Shown one piece after another: positions 26,204 to 35,463 of a stretch of DNA of 46,277 bases. The DNA comes from Planctomycetota bacterium (GTDB lineage Bacteria > Planctomycetota > Planctomycetia > Pirellulales > Lacipirellulaceae). The stretch lies in the NCBI GenBank assembly GCA_013286045.1, contig JABDGM010000025.1, positions 1 to 46,277 of the forward strand, written 5' to 3'. The position numbers and the translations under genes are program-made. Below the pieces are notes generated by a model that did no database searches, was not told the origin of the DNA, and saw only the letters and a program-made list of their open reading frames with translations. Position 1 is the stretch's first letter, and every line of letters begins with the position of its first letter.

Positions 26204-27877
26204 ATGCGAATCTTCGTAGTGCTTTTGATTTTGACCGGCGTCGCTTCTGCGCGTGCCGACGATGAAAAGCCGGCAACGATGATCATCGTAGGCCACGTGT
26301 GGACGGGCGATGTGCATCGGCCGGAGGCCGAGGCGGTTGCGATTCGCGGAGAGAAGATTATTTCCGTTGGTTCGCGCGATGAAGTGCAGAAGCTGCGGGA
26401 CGGGCATACGCGACTGATTGATGCAGGGGCGGGCCTTATCGTTCCTGGGCTGATCGATTCGCATGTTCATCTCATCGATGGAGGGCTGCAGCTTGCTTCA
26501 GTGCAGTTGCGAGATGCGAAGACGCGGGAACAGTTCGTACAACGCATTGGGGAGTTCGCCAAACGAAAGCAGCCGGGCGAATGGATCACTGGCGGCGACT
26601 GGGACCACACGCCGTGGGGTGGGGAGCTGCCGTCGCGCGAATGGATCGATGCGGTGACGCCGGACAACCCGGTGTGGATCAACCGCCTGGATGGGCATAT
26701 GTCGCTTGCCAACTCGGCGGCGCTACGAGCTGCGAAAGTTGGGGATGACGTCAAGGACGTGCCGGGCGGTGAAATCGTGCGCGATAAAGATGGCCGGCCG
26801 ACGGGTATCTTCAAGGATAACGCGTTGGCGCTCATCGACCGCGTGCAGCCTGATCCGACGATGCAGCAGCAAGCCGATGCGACGTTGGCGGCGATGGATT
26901 ATTTGGCGGCACGCGGCGTGACCGCCGTGCATCATCTCGGCACCTGGCCGCAACTGGAAGTTTTTCGCCTGGTCGAGCGGCGCGGGCAGATGAAGACTCG
27001 GATTTATGCATGCACGCCGCTTTCGCAATGGGAGCGGCTCGCGAAGGAGGTGAACGAGCGTGGCCGAGGAAGCGATTGGCTGCGCATCGGCGGGCTGAAG
27101 GGCTTCGTTGATGGGTCGCTGGGTTCACACACGGCCGCGTTCTTAGAGCCGTTCACGGATGCACCGGGCGATCGCGGGCTGTTAGTGAACACGCCCGAGG
27201 ATCTTGAAAAATGGACGATGGGGGCAGACAAAGCGGGGCTGCAAGTCGTTGTTCATGCAATTGGGGATCGGGCCATTCGCACGCAGCTCGATATCTACGA
27301 GCGAGTGGCGGCGGCGAACGGTCCGCGCGACCGGCGATTTCGGATCGAGCACGCGCAGCATATTTCGCCCGACGACTTGCCACGGTTCGCGAAGCTAAAG
27401 GTGATTGCCAGCATGCAACCCTACCACTGCATTGATGACGGTCGATGGGCCGAGCGCTCGATCGGTGCGAAGCGTTGTGAGACCACGTACGCATTTCGGT
27501 CGTTGTTGGATAGCGGGGCGACGCTGGCGTTTGGAAGCGATTGGTTTGTGGCGCCGCCGACGCCGATCGAAGGCATATATGCGGCGGTTACTCGCAGAAC
27601 GCTCGACGGCAAGAATCCGGATGGGTGGGTGCCGCAGCAGAAAATTAAGATTGAGGAGGCGCTTACTGCGTACACGATGGGGGCTGCTTACGCCGGCTTC
27701 AATGGAGACAAGCTAGGATCACTGGAACCGGGCAAGCTGGCGGACGTTGTTGTGCTGGGGCGCAACTTGTTCGAGACGCCGCCGGCCGAATTCAATGCGG
27801 TTCCGATACGCATGACAATCGTGGGGGGTAAAGTTGTGTACGACAGTGGTGCAAAGGCGGCGTCTATCGGTAATTGA
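26204..27877 (+). CDS. YtcJ-like amidohydrolase (Amidohydro_3), exported
   Basis: A 557-residue amidohydrolase. The frame is open back to 26069, but the ATG at 26204 begins a good signal peptide (MRIFVVLLILTGVASARADD), so it is chosen. Metal-binding motifs are LIDSHVHLID (His87, His89), WITGGDWDH, VVHAIGDRAI and ARHGIEHAQ-type RIEHAQHISPDD, followed by FGSDWFV with the catalytic Asp. YtcJ-like enzymes hydrolyse C-N bonds in varied substrates; the substrate here is unknown. Its TGA overlaps the upstream in-frame TTG of the next gene, whose better start is 39 bases further on, so the two genes are closely linked and probably co-transcribed. Confidence 0.9.
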   Translation: MRIFVVLLILTGVASARADDEKPATMIIVGHVWTGDVHRPEAEAVAIRGEKIISVGSRDEVQKLRDGHTRLIDAGAGLIVPGLIDSHVHLIDGGLQLASVQLRDAKTREQFVQRIGEFAKRKQPGEWITGGDWDHTPWGGELPSREWIDAVTPDNPVWINRLDGHMSLANSAALRAAKVGDDVKDVPGGEIVRDKDGRPTGIFKDNALALIDRVQPDPTMQQQADATLAAMDYLAARGVTAVHHLGTWPQLEVFRLVERRGQMKTRIYACTPLSQWERLAKEVNERGRGSDWLRIGGLKGFVDGSLGSHTAAFLEPFTDAPGDRGLLVNTPEDLEKWTMGADKAGLQVVVHAIGDRAIRTQLDIYERVAAANGPRDRRFRIEHAQHISPDDLPRFAKLKVIASMQPYHCIDDGRWAERSIGAKRCETTYAFRSLLDSGATLAFGSDWFVAPPTPIEGIYAAVTRRTLDGKNPDGWVPQQKIKIEEALTAYTMGAAYAGFNGDKLGSLEPGKLADVVVLGRNLFETPPAEFNAVPIRMTIVGGKVVYDSGAKAASIGN

Positions 27878-27915
27878 GTGATAGTTGTTCGCTGCGACGC
27901 AGAATTGAGAACCTT

Positions 27916-29292
27916 ATGATCAGAACCGTTGTTTGTTTGACTTTCGCTATTTCATTCCTTCACTCCAGCATCGCCGAAGCAGTCGGGTCCGAGGGCGATT
28001 CGTGGAAAGCGGGCGTCGCGAAGGTAGATATCACGCCGGACCTGCCGATCTGGCTTTCGGGGTATGGGTCGCGGAACAAGCCGGCCAATTCGGTTCGCGA
28101 TCATCTGTGGGCAAAGGCATTGGTGATCGAGGATAGCAACGGAGACAGGGCCGCGCTCATAACGATGGACCTCGTTGGGATCCCGCGTGAAATCTCGCAA
28201 GCTGTTTGCAAGCAACTGGAAGAACGCTTTAAGCTGCCCCGCGCAAATGTTGCGCTCAACGTGTCGCACACGCACAGCGGCCCCGTGGTTCGCGGCAATT
28301 TGATGGCGATGTACTCGCTCGATGAAGATCAGAGTCGACGAATCAATGAATATCGCGCGTCACTGGTGGAAAAGCTTGTAGGCGTCGTCGATGACGCTGT
28401 CAAAACAATGAAGCCATCCAAGCTTTCTTGGGGAATTGGTGAAGCGGGTTTTGCGGTGAACCGCCGCAATAATAAAGAAGGCCAGGTGCCGCAACTTCGC
28501 GAAGAAAACAAACTGGCCGGGCCAAGCGACCACGAACTACCTGTGCTGACGGTAACCGGCGAGGACGGCGAGTTGCGGGCCATCGTCGGAGGGTATGCGT
28601 GCCATGCAACGGTGATGGGCGATTACTTTGTAACGGCCGATTGGCCGGGGGCGGGACAGAACGAATTGCAGAAGCGTCATCCTGGTGCGGTTGCGATGTT
28701 CGTCAACGGTTGCAGCGGCGACCAAAATCCGTTGCCGCGTCACTCCATGGAGCTCGTGCAAAAATACGGCGTGGAGTTTGCCGACGGCGTTGATGCGGCA
28801 ATTAGAGCCGGATTGAAACCCATCGCGCCGACACTTCGCACGGCGTATAAGGAGATTGACGTTCCGTTCGACAAGTTGCCAACGCGCGCTGAGCTTGAAA
28901 CCACAACGTCGGCCGCAAAGCCGCAGGGACCGTGGGCCAAGTACATGTTGGCGGAATGGGACCGGGAGGGCAGTTTGCCGGCTACGTACCCGTATCCAGT
29001 GCAGGTGTGGCGATTGGGCGATAACCTGACTTGGGTTTTTCTCGGCGGCGAAGTCGTCGTGGATTATTCCATTCGTCTAAAGTCGGAATTGTCAGCCGAG
29101 AAGCCTTGGATTTCAGGCTATTCGAATGACGTGATGGCCTACATTCCCTCGCGGCGAGTGCTCGGAGAGGGGGGTTACGAAGGCGGCCTCGCGAGATTTC
29201 CTTACGGATTGCCCGCGGTCTGGGATGGATCGATCGAGCAAAAGATCGTCGACGAAGTTCACGAACTGGATGATGTCGTGCAGAAGCAATAA
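27916..29292 (+). CDS. Neutral-ceramidase-like exported hydrolase
   Basis: A 458-residue exported protein related to the N-terminal catalytic domain of neutral/alkaline ceramidases, zinc amidases that free fatty acid from ceramide. The ATG at 27916 opens a signal peptide (MIRTVVCLTFAISFLHSSIAEA); the TTG at 27874 is an unlikely start. Motifs: AGVAKVDITPDLPIWLSGYG at the mature start, LNVSHTHSGPVV (His118, His120), YACHATVMG and VNGCSGDQNPLPR, matching the zinc-ligand and active-site blocks. It lacks the C-terminal domain of full ceramidases (usually above 600 residues). Planctomycetes carry many such short homologues whose substrate is not known, so a lipid or amide substrate remains open. 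Confidence 0.85.
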   Translation: MIRTVVCLTFAISFLHSSIAEAVGSEGDSWKAGVAKVDITPDLPIWLSGYGSRNKPANSVRDHLWAKALVIEDSNGDRAALITMDLVGIPREISQAVCKQLEERFKLPRANVALNVSHTHSGPVVRGNLMAMYSLDEDQSRRINEYRASLVEKLVGVVDDAVKTMKPSKLSWGIGEAGFAVNRRNNKEGQVPQLREENKLAGPSDHELPVLTVTGEDGELRAIVGGYACHATVMGDYFVTADWPGAGQNELQKRHPGAVAMFVNGCSGDQNPLPRHSMELVQKYGVEFADGVDAAIRAGLKPIAPTLRTAYKEIDVPFDKLPTRAELETTTSAAKPQGPWAKYMLAEWDREGSLPATYPYPVQVWRLGDNLTWVFLGGEVVVDYSIRLKSELSAEKPWISGYSNDVMAYIPSRRVLGEGGYEGGLARFPYGLPAVWDGSIEQKIVDEVHELDDVVQKQ

Positions 29293-29305
29293 CGATCGCC
29301 GCTGA

Positions 29306-31312
29306 TCACGGTTGGATCGGGAGACGGAAGACGTTCACGCTAAAAGCGGGCACCGTCAGCTTGCCGCCGATGGCGATCTCCTCAGGTTTAGAAATCGTGA
29401 CCGATTGCTTCTCGGCGGTGTTGATCGCTTCCGGACTGTCGGCGGTAATCCGCCATGCGGTACCCTTCGGCGCCAATTTGGCTCCCGCAACTTTCAGCTG
29501 CACTACAACCGGCTTGTTTTGCGGATTGACGACGCCGACTGTAATCGCGCTGCCATCGTCGGTTTTTGCGGCGGCGATATCGAGCTTGCTCTCGTCCGGG
29601 TTGCCACTCACAGTCAGCGGCTGGTTGCCGAACTCGCGGCGGTAGAGCAGCAAGGGAAGGGCGGTCGTATCGAAAAAAGCGGCGGTCTTGGTCGTCTTGA
29701 TGCAGCCGATCACGTTCACGGTCTGGGCGTATTCCGCCATCTTGATGATGTCGGAATTGCGAAAATATTCGTGAAGCCCGGCGGCGACGCCGAGCGCATC
29801 GGCAAGGTCGTACTGGCAGCCCAGTTCGCCATAAACATAGTCGCGATGCCAATAATTCCATTCGTCCATCGCAATTGGAATGTAACTGTCCGGCTTGCGT
29901 CCAAGTTTTGCCTGTAGCTCGCGATGGCTGGCTGCTTTTTTGCGGATTTGTTCGCGCAAAAGCCCGACGTGTTGTTCAAGTGGAATCTTGCCGTCCTTCG
30001 TCCAGGGCAAGCGGCCAGCATAAAAATGCTCGGAAACGAAGTTCATATTGTCCGCACATTTCTCGAGCATACCCTCCGACCAACTGACGTGGCGCGCATT
30101 TTTGCCATCGCCGAGACTATCCTGCGTACCTAGATCGCAGGACCCCACCAGCACGAGTTCGGGATCGACTTTGTGCATGGCTTCCGCGACGAGATTGTGT
30201 TTTTGAACGTATTGCTTGAGCGGGATGTGTCCCAACTGCCAGTTGCCAAACATTTCATTCCCGACGCACCAATACTTCACATCGTAAGTGTCGTCGTGCC
30301 CGGATTCGGTGCGCCAAGAGCCGCCGATCGAATCTTCCGGGCCGTTGCAGTACTCAACTTCTTGCGCCGCGGAGTATTCGTCGCCAAAGCCGGTGTTTAC
30401 TGCGATCATTGGTTCCGCGCCGATCGTGCGGCACATGCGCACGAATTCATCGATGCCAAAGTCGTTGTGTTCGACGCCGGTCCAGGCGGGATTATGGCGC
30501 GGGGCGCGTTCGTCGCGCGGGCCGACGCCATCGCGCCAGTTGTAACCACTGACGAAATTTCCGCCGGGCCAACGATAGATGCTGCCGTGAAGCTCTTTGA
30601 GGAGTGACAGCGTATCTGCCCGCAGACCACGCACGTTGTCGTCAGGCATGAGAGACACGGCGCCGATCAGGCAGGGTCCTTCAGTAACTTCGATACTGAG
30701 TTTTGCGTGGTCGGAAGTGCGCGGTGCTTTGAAGGTGAAGGGGAACCGCGTGAACTCTTCCGAGTCGACCTCCGTCGTTGCGGAATTATTATGATCTTTG
30801 CTGTCGCCGACATTCAGCGATATTTTCACTTTGGATTTATCGTTTGCGGCTCGAAGCCAAATGTAGCCGTCGTATTCCTTGCCGGCGATCACCGCCAAAT
30901 CGTTTTGCCGAATACCACTGCCGGCGGCGATCTGCGGCGAGTGTTCGCCGACGAAAGCGCCGTCTTTCACCATATCGACCGACTTGGCCGGGCCTGTGAC
31001 TTGCCACGGTGAAGCGCTGACGATCGGGAACTTCGCATTCGGCGAATCGCCGTAGGGGCGATAGTCATCAGTGATGTCGTAGTAGAACTTGCGGTCTTCC
31101 AGCATTTCCGCCCAGATGCCGCCGTAAATGCAGCGACCGAGGTGCTCGATAAATTGACCGTAGATGAACGGGTTGATTTCGGGGCCGGATTTATTCGCAT
31201 CGATTGTGATTTCAATCGGGGCGTTCGAGGACGGCTGTGTGGCCGTTTCGGCACTTGCGAAACGAACGGCTGTCGCAACCAGCAACGTGGCCAGAAAACA
31301 GGTGGTGCGCAT
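29306..31312 (-). CDS. Alpha-L-arabinofuranosidase, GH51
   Basis: A 668-residue exported glycoside hydrolase family 51 enzyme that removes arabinofuranosyl side chains from arabinan, arabinoxylan or related polymers. The ATG at 31312 begins a signal peptide (MRTTCFLATLLVATAVRFAS). An upstream start at 31456 would add 48 Ser/Arg-rich residues and is less likely. Features: INPFIYGQFIEHLGRCIYGG near the mature N-terminus, a carbohydrate-binding-like beta insert (~95-210), YRWPGGNF, the acid/base Glu353 in VGNEMFG and the nucleophile Glu484 in MDEWNYW. The C-terminal beta domain ends SVNVFRLP. It converges with the ceramidase-like gene with 13 bases between stops. With xylose isomerase nearby it fits hemicellulose use. 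Confidence 0.93.
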   Translation of the reverse strand: MRTTCFLATLLVATAVRFASAETATQPSSNAPIEITIDANKSGPEINPFIYGQFIEHLGRCIYGGIWAEMLEDRKFYYDITDDYRPYGDSPNAKFPIVSASPWQVTGPAKSVDMVKDGAFVGEHSPQIAAGSGIRQNDLAVIAGKEYDGYIWLRAANDKSKVKISLNVGDSKDHNNSATTEVDSEEFTRFPFTFKAPRTSDHAKLSIEVTEGPCLIGAVSLMPDDNVRGLRADTLSLLKELHGSIYRWPGGNFVSGYNWRDGVGPRDERAPRHNPAWTGVEHNDFGIDEFVRMCRTIGAEPMIAVNTGFGDEYSAAQEVEYCNGPEDSIGGSWRTESGHDDTYDVKYWCVGNEMFGNWQLGHIPLKQYVQKHNLVAEAMHKVDPELVLVGSCDLGTQDSLGDGKNARHVSWSEGMLEKCADNMNFVSEHFYAGRLPWTKDGKIPLEQHVGLLREQIRKKAASHRELQAKLGRKPDSYIPIAMDEWNYWHRDYVYGELGCQYDLADALGVAAGLHEYFRNSDIIKMAEYAQTVNVIGCIKTTKTAAFFDTTALPLLLYRREFGNQPLTVSGNPDESKLDIAAAKTDDGSAITVGVVNPQNKPVVVQLKVAGAKLAPKGTAWRITADSPEAINTAEKQSVTISKPEEIAIGGKLTVPAFSVNVFRLPIQP

Positions 31313-31486
31313 TTTTGGTGCCAAGACCGATAGCGGAGTTTTCGACGGGGACGCGTCGATCGTATGCGAGAATTTGGCCGCTAGCAAGCTGCGCCTTGAT
31401 TGAGCTAGGCCTTTCGACGCAGCGCGTGCTACCATCGTCGGCACTCTAAACTTCATCGAAACGGCAGCATTTCAAGTTACAGCGCC

Positions 31487-32542
31487 ATGCGTATCGGAGT
31501 TTTCCTGCCGAATTGGGTCGGTGACGTGATCATGGCGACGCCGACGCTGCGGTCACTGCGAAAGTTGGCGGGACCCGACGGGCGCTTGGTGGGGATCATG
31601 CGTCCCTACGTGTCCGACGTTCTTGCGGGCACGCCGTGGCTGGATGAAACGATCGTCTATTCCAAGGCGCAGCAATGGTTCGGGTTGCCGAGCCGGGAAC
31701 TTATCCACAATCTGCAAACGGCAAAACTTGACGTCGTTGTTCTGCTGACGAACTCCATGCGGACCGCGTGGATGGCTTGGAGAAGCGGGGCGCGAAAGCG
31801 CGTCGGCTTTCGCAACGAAGGACGATCGTTTTTGCTGACGAATCCGATTCGCGAACCGCGGACGGCGCAAGGATTACCCCTTCCGACGCTTGAGGGTTAT
31901 CTTCATTTGGCTGCCATTGCTGGATGCGCGCCGGAGCCTGCCACGATGGAGTTGGGTACCGAGGAAATCGACGAACGAGCGGCGGACGTCGCGTGGAATC
32001 GACTGGCGTTACCTGACGGTGACCGCGTGATTGTCTTAAATTCGGGCGGTGCGTACGGCGTGGCAAAGCTTTGGCCTGTGGAACACTTCGCCGAGCTAGC
32101 GCGCCGCTTAGTTAGCGGTGGCACGTTTTCGGTACTGGTCAATTGCGGACCGTCTGAACGTGAGACTGCGAGGCTGATTGTAGAACAAGCCAACGATCCG
32201 CGCGTCGTTACGTTGGGGGACTGCAAAGAGCTGCCCGTCGGGCTGACCAAAGCGTGTATCCGTCGCTCTCGGCTTTTAGTGACGACGGACAGCGGCCCAC
32301 GGTACATAGGCATTGCGTTTGGGCGGCCCGTCGTCACACTTTTCGGTCCAACGGACCCACGGCTGACTAAGTTGCCGTACCAGCGAGAGACGCAACTGTC
32401 GCTGGGCCTCGACTGCCAACCGTGCATGGAGAGAACCTGTCCTCTGAAGCATCATCGATGCATGCGCGACTTGAGCGTGGATCAAGTGTATGCGGCGGTT
32501 CGTGATTCGCTAAGCCGACTGCCGGCGGAACACGCGGCCTAG
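31487..32542 (+). CDS. waaF: Lipopolysaccharide heptosyltransferase II-like GT9
   Basis: A 351-residue GT9 glycosyltransferase that would add a heptose from ADP-heptose to the lipopolysaccharide core at the inner face of the cytoplasmic membrane. It has the family start RIGVFLPNWVGDVIMATPTL, VILLNSGGAYG-like VIVLNSGGAYGVAKLWP and the C-terminal donor-binding segment TTDSGPRYIGIAFGRPVVTLFGPTDP. The common DSGPxH reads DSGPRY here, with Tyr in place of His. A Cys-rich tail (CQPCMERTCPLKHHRCM) is typical of heptosyltransferase II. The gene heads a glycosyltransferase group (GT39, GT2) though the strands differ. The symbol rests on overall similarity; exact acceptor specificity is unknown. Confidence 0.88.
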   Translation: MRIGVFLPNWVGDVIMATPTLRSLRKLAGPDGRLVGIMRPYVSDVLAGTPWLDETIVYSKAQQWFGLPSRELIHNLQTAKLDVVVLLTNSMRTAWMAWRSGARKRVGFRNEGRSFLLTNPIREPRTAQGLPLPTLEGYLHLAAIAGCAPEPATMELGTEEIDERAADVAWNRLALPDGDRVIVLNSGGAYGVAKLWPVEHFAELARRLVSGGTFSVLVNCGPSERETARLIVEQANDPRVVTLGDCKELPVGLTKACIRRSRLLVTTDSGPRYIGIAFGRPVVTLFGPTDPRLTKLPYQRETQLSLGLDCQPCMERTCPLKHHRCMRDLSVDQVYAAVRDSLSRLPAEHAA

Positions 32543-32571
32543 CGCTGTGGTGCGCAGTAACTAGCAGCGCT
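32541..32571. terminator. Inverted repeat between convergent genes, possible bidirectional terminator
   Basis: AGCGCTG (32541-32547) and CAGCGCT (32565-32571) form a perfect 7-base inverted repeat with a 17-base loop, filling the space between the stops of the GT9 and GT39 genes. No T-run follows on either strand, so terminator function is tentative. Confidence 0.3.
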
Positions 32572-32574
32572 CGC

Positions 32575-34386
32575 CTACTTCGTTAACGCCATGGTTCGGC
32601 CGGCGATGCGATCTTGCGACTTTGTGACGTCGGAGATCGCCGAGCGAATTGGGCGGATAACGCGTCCCAATACGACTGATGTCGCCGTGGCGGCGTTGAC
32701 TTGCCGATCGGAGCAAAGACTCGCCATTTCTTCCCACTCAAAAGGGAGCGTGCTGGCCGTGTGGTAACAGGCTCGACCGCGGCCAGCGAGGTGCGATTGC
32801 GGGGTGTCGTCCCAATGCCTAACGAAAACGAAATAATCGACGTCGGCGGGAATATCGCTCACGGTTTCCGGCCAAGGGAGTTGAACGATTGGTTTTCCAT
32901 AATAGTAGGCAAAGCGATGTTCGATCTCGGTCAGGCTTGCTAACCTCGTGCCCGGTGGAATTCGTTCCTCCAGCTCAGCAATCGCAGAAGTGGGGTTACT
33001 CCAGCGCGCGATGTTAACGTTGACCATTAGTCCGGCAGCACTTAGCCCGGCCACGCTGGCCAGTGCTATGACGGGCACCAAGGGTCGAGTGAACCGGGAA
33101 GAGCTTGAGATCCAAATCACGGCAGCAACGACAACTGCAAATGCAGCAAATAAGTATACAAACCAAGTCGGCTGATATAACCGGAAGGACCAATTGTCGG
33201 GAAGCGCGCTATCAACCGCGATAAATGCGGCGCACCCGCCGATTAGAACTGCCCAAGACAGCATGAAACGACGCCCCGCACCATGGGCACCGCTCGCGAA
33301 AGGCGCCTGCGAACACGTCTCGATTACGAGTGCGATAAACACGGCCAGAACCGGGTACAACGGCATGAAGTAACGGCCTCGAGCGGCGGCGGCCATCCAC
33401 ACGGTGGGGTAAGCGACCACAATCGCGGTAACCAAAAACCGCGTGACTTGCGACTTTTCGCGTAACCGGTCTCGAACGCCCGAAAAGAGAAGTGCAATAA
33501 GGATAGGCGACCAAGGCAAAATGCAGCCGCAGGTTTCGAGCGGGTAGGAGATGGCGTGCGTGAGGAGACCGCTGAGACGAATACGGTCGCCCGCAAGCCC
33601 TGTCCAGATGGCGCGGACGCTCGGCCAATCGGTCGCTCGGTAAAAAGGAATTTGCCAGGCGGCGATGATTGCCACAAAAACCAGCGCGCCTGCAACGGTC
33701 TGCCAACGAACCAGATAGCGCAGGTCGCGATTCATAAAAAGATAGGCGGCGGTAATCGCTCCAAAGTACACCGGTGCCTGGGGGCCTTTCACGAGCGCCG
33801 CCAGCGCGGCGAAAGCAAATCCGATACTCCACACGGCCAGCGGCGGCCAACGGCGCGAGTAGCTCAGATGCCACAGTAAAAGCGAAGCGCCGACGAAAAG
33901 CGCGAAGACAGCTTCGGATTCGCCTCGCCGGCCAATTTGCAAAACTTGACCGCTTGTCGTGTAGACTAGCGCAGCAATCAACGCGGTCGAGCCGAGCGCG
34001 AATGCGCGGGTGTAGCCGTAAATAAGTAACGCGGTCAGCGCGACCGCGATTGCGCTGGGCAAGCGGATGGCGACCGGGTCGACGTCTCCTCGCAGCCAGC
34101 CACCGATCGCCATGAGCCATATGGTCATCGGAGGGCGTTCTGGGAACACCTGCCCTTGCTGGCGTGGGACGGCCCAGTCGCCCGTCGTCAGCATTTCGCG
34201 GGCGGCAGTTGCCCAGCGCGTTTCTTCGCCGACGAGTGGTTCTAGCGTGAGTCGCGTGCCGTAAAAAAGTGCGACGGCGATGAGAATTAGCGCCGCTGCG
34301 CGAAGGTCCGACCAACCGAGGTCAGTACGTGCGGGTACGGCAGGCGCGGGAATCACGTTGACGCGCATGGCTGCACCGAATGCCAA
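32575..34386 (-). CDS. GT39-family membrane glycosyltransferase (ArnT/PMT-like)
   Basis: A 603-residue polytopic membrane protein with about 10-12 hydrophobic helices, of the GT39/ArnT type that transfers sugars from polyprenyl-phosphate donors to lipid A or proteins on the periplasmic side. The N-terminal loop EPLVGEETRWATAAREMLTTGDWAVPR holds the acidic pair expected at the metal-binding catalytic site, followed by ERPPMTIWLMAIGGWLRGD. The C-terminal ~160 residues form a soluble domain. It sits between a GT9 and a GT2 gene; the GT2 product could make the polyprenyl-linked donor. The acceptor is unknown. Confidence 0.88.
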   Translation of the reverse strand: MAFGAAMRVNVIPAPAVPARTDLGWSDLRAAALILIAVALFYGTRLTLEPLVGEETRWATAAREMLTTGDWAVPRQQGQVFPERPPMTIWLMAIGGWLRGDVDPVAIRLPSAIAVALTALLIYGYTRAFALGSTALIAALVYTTSGQVLQIGRRGESEAVFALFVGASLLLWHLSYSRRWPPLAVWSIGFAFAALAALVKGPQAPVYFGAITAAYLFMNRDLRYLVRWQTVAGALVFVAIIAAWQIPFYRATDWPSVRAIWTGLAGDRIRLSGLLTHAISYPLETCGCILPWSPILIALLFSGVRDRLREKSQVTRFLVTAIVVAYPTVWMAAAARGRYFMPLYPVLAVFIALVIETCSQAPFASGAHGAGRRFMLSWAVLIGGCAAFIAVDSALPDNWSFRLYQPTWFVYLFAAFAVVVAAVIWISSSSRFTRPLVPVIALASVAGLSAAGLMVNVNIARWSNPTSAIAELEERIPPGTRLASLTEIEHRFAYYYGKPIVQLPWPETVSDIPADVDYFVFVRHWDDTPQSHLAGRGRACYHTASTLPFEWEEMASLCSDRQVNAATATSVVLGRVIRPIRSAISDVTKSQDRIAGRTMALTK

Positions 34387-34558
34387 GTAGGTGAGAGAAG
34401 GGCGGGAGCGGAACGGTAACAGAACGATGCCAGCGCCTCAACACCAGAGGACGCTAGCAGCGCACTGGGAGAGCGGCGTTGCCGCACACCGCGCCAGCAC
34501 GTATCGTTTGGCAGATTTACTGACCAGACTCGACCGATAACCAGGGCGGCCCGTTTTG

Positions 34559-35413
34559 ATGAGACCTACGACGATCAGAATCCGGCCGGCCGAAATCGTC
34601 GTCGTGTTGCCGTGTTACAACGAAGCCCGGCGGCTCGATTTCGAAGCTGTCGAGAACTTCTTGCGAAATTCGTCGAACGTAATGCTGTTGCTCGTGGATG
34701 ACGGTAGTACGGACGACACTCCGCTGTTACTTGAGAAAATTCGACGGCGCGCTCCTGCACAAGTTTGTACGCTGCGGTTGAATTCGAACCGGGGAAAAGC
34801 CGAGGCCGTGCGCCAAGGCGTCATAACCGCATTGCGACGGCAACCGGCGGTCGTCGGGTACTGGGACGCCGACTTATCAACGCCGCTGGAAATGATTCCG
34901 CGCCTGGCAGAAATTTTCCAAACGCGGCCGCAAGTTCAGCTTGTGATGGGCAGTCGAGTGGCAATGTTAGGACGGAAGATACGCCGCAGCCCCGTGCGAC
35001 ATCTGTGCGGGCGCACGTTTGCCACGGCGGCGTCGCTGGCGCTAAGGCTACCAGTGTACGATTCGCAATGTGGTGCGAAGCTGATCCGCGTGACACCGCA
35101 CACGGCGGAGTTATTTGCGATTCCGTTTCGTTCGCGATGGATCTTCGACGTTGAACTGCTGGCCCGGATCATGCATTTCGAAGGCTTTGGGCAAGAATCG
35201 CGCGGCTCCGAGTCGCTTTTTTACGAGCACCCGTTGGAGAGTTGGCACGATGTGGCTGGTTCGCGCCTGCGGCCTTTCGATTTTATTGCCGCGGCTGGCG
35301 AACTATTGGGAATTTACTGGCGATATACGCGCGGTGGCGCACTTTCGGAGGCGCGCGCGACGGCTCCCATCAAACTTCATCGTGCTGACGATGATGGTCG
35401 CATGGCAGCGTAA
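34559..35413 (+). CDS. GT2 glycosyltransferase, dolichyl/polyprenyl-phosphate sugar synthase-like
   Basis: A 284-residue GT-A enzyme. The ATG at 34559 is preferred to the TTG immediately before it. Motifs: EIVVVLPCYNEARRLD at the start, VDDGSTDDTP for nucleotide binding, GYWDADLSTPLEMIPRL with the metal-binding DAD, and GSRVAMLGRKIRRSPVRHLCGRTFA followed by YDSQCGAKLIR, all typical of dolichyl-phosphate beta-glucosyltransferase-like proteins. No transmembrane anchor is evident. It probably loads a sugar onto a polyprenyl phosphate at the cytoplasmic membrane and could supply the adjacent GT39. It is divergent from GT39 across 172 bases and converges on xylA. Confidence 0.9.
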   Translation: MRPTTIRIRPAEIVVVLPCYNEARRLDFEAVENFLRNSSNVMLLLVDDGSTDDTPLLLEKIRRRAPAQVCTLRLNSNRGKAEAVRQGVITALRRQPAVVGYWDADLSTPLEMIPRLAEIFQTRPQVQLVMGSRVAMLGRKIRRSPVRHLCGRTFATAASLALRLPVYDSQCGAKLIRVTPHTAELFAIPFRSRWIFDVELLARIMHFEGFGQESRGSESLFYEHPLESWHDVAGSRLRPFDFIAAAGELLGIYWRYTRGGALSEARATAPIKLHRADDDGRMAA

Positions 35414-35463
35414 ACGAGCCGGCGGGAAAGCGGCCGCGGACGTCGAATTAAATCGCTGCGGCG

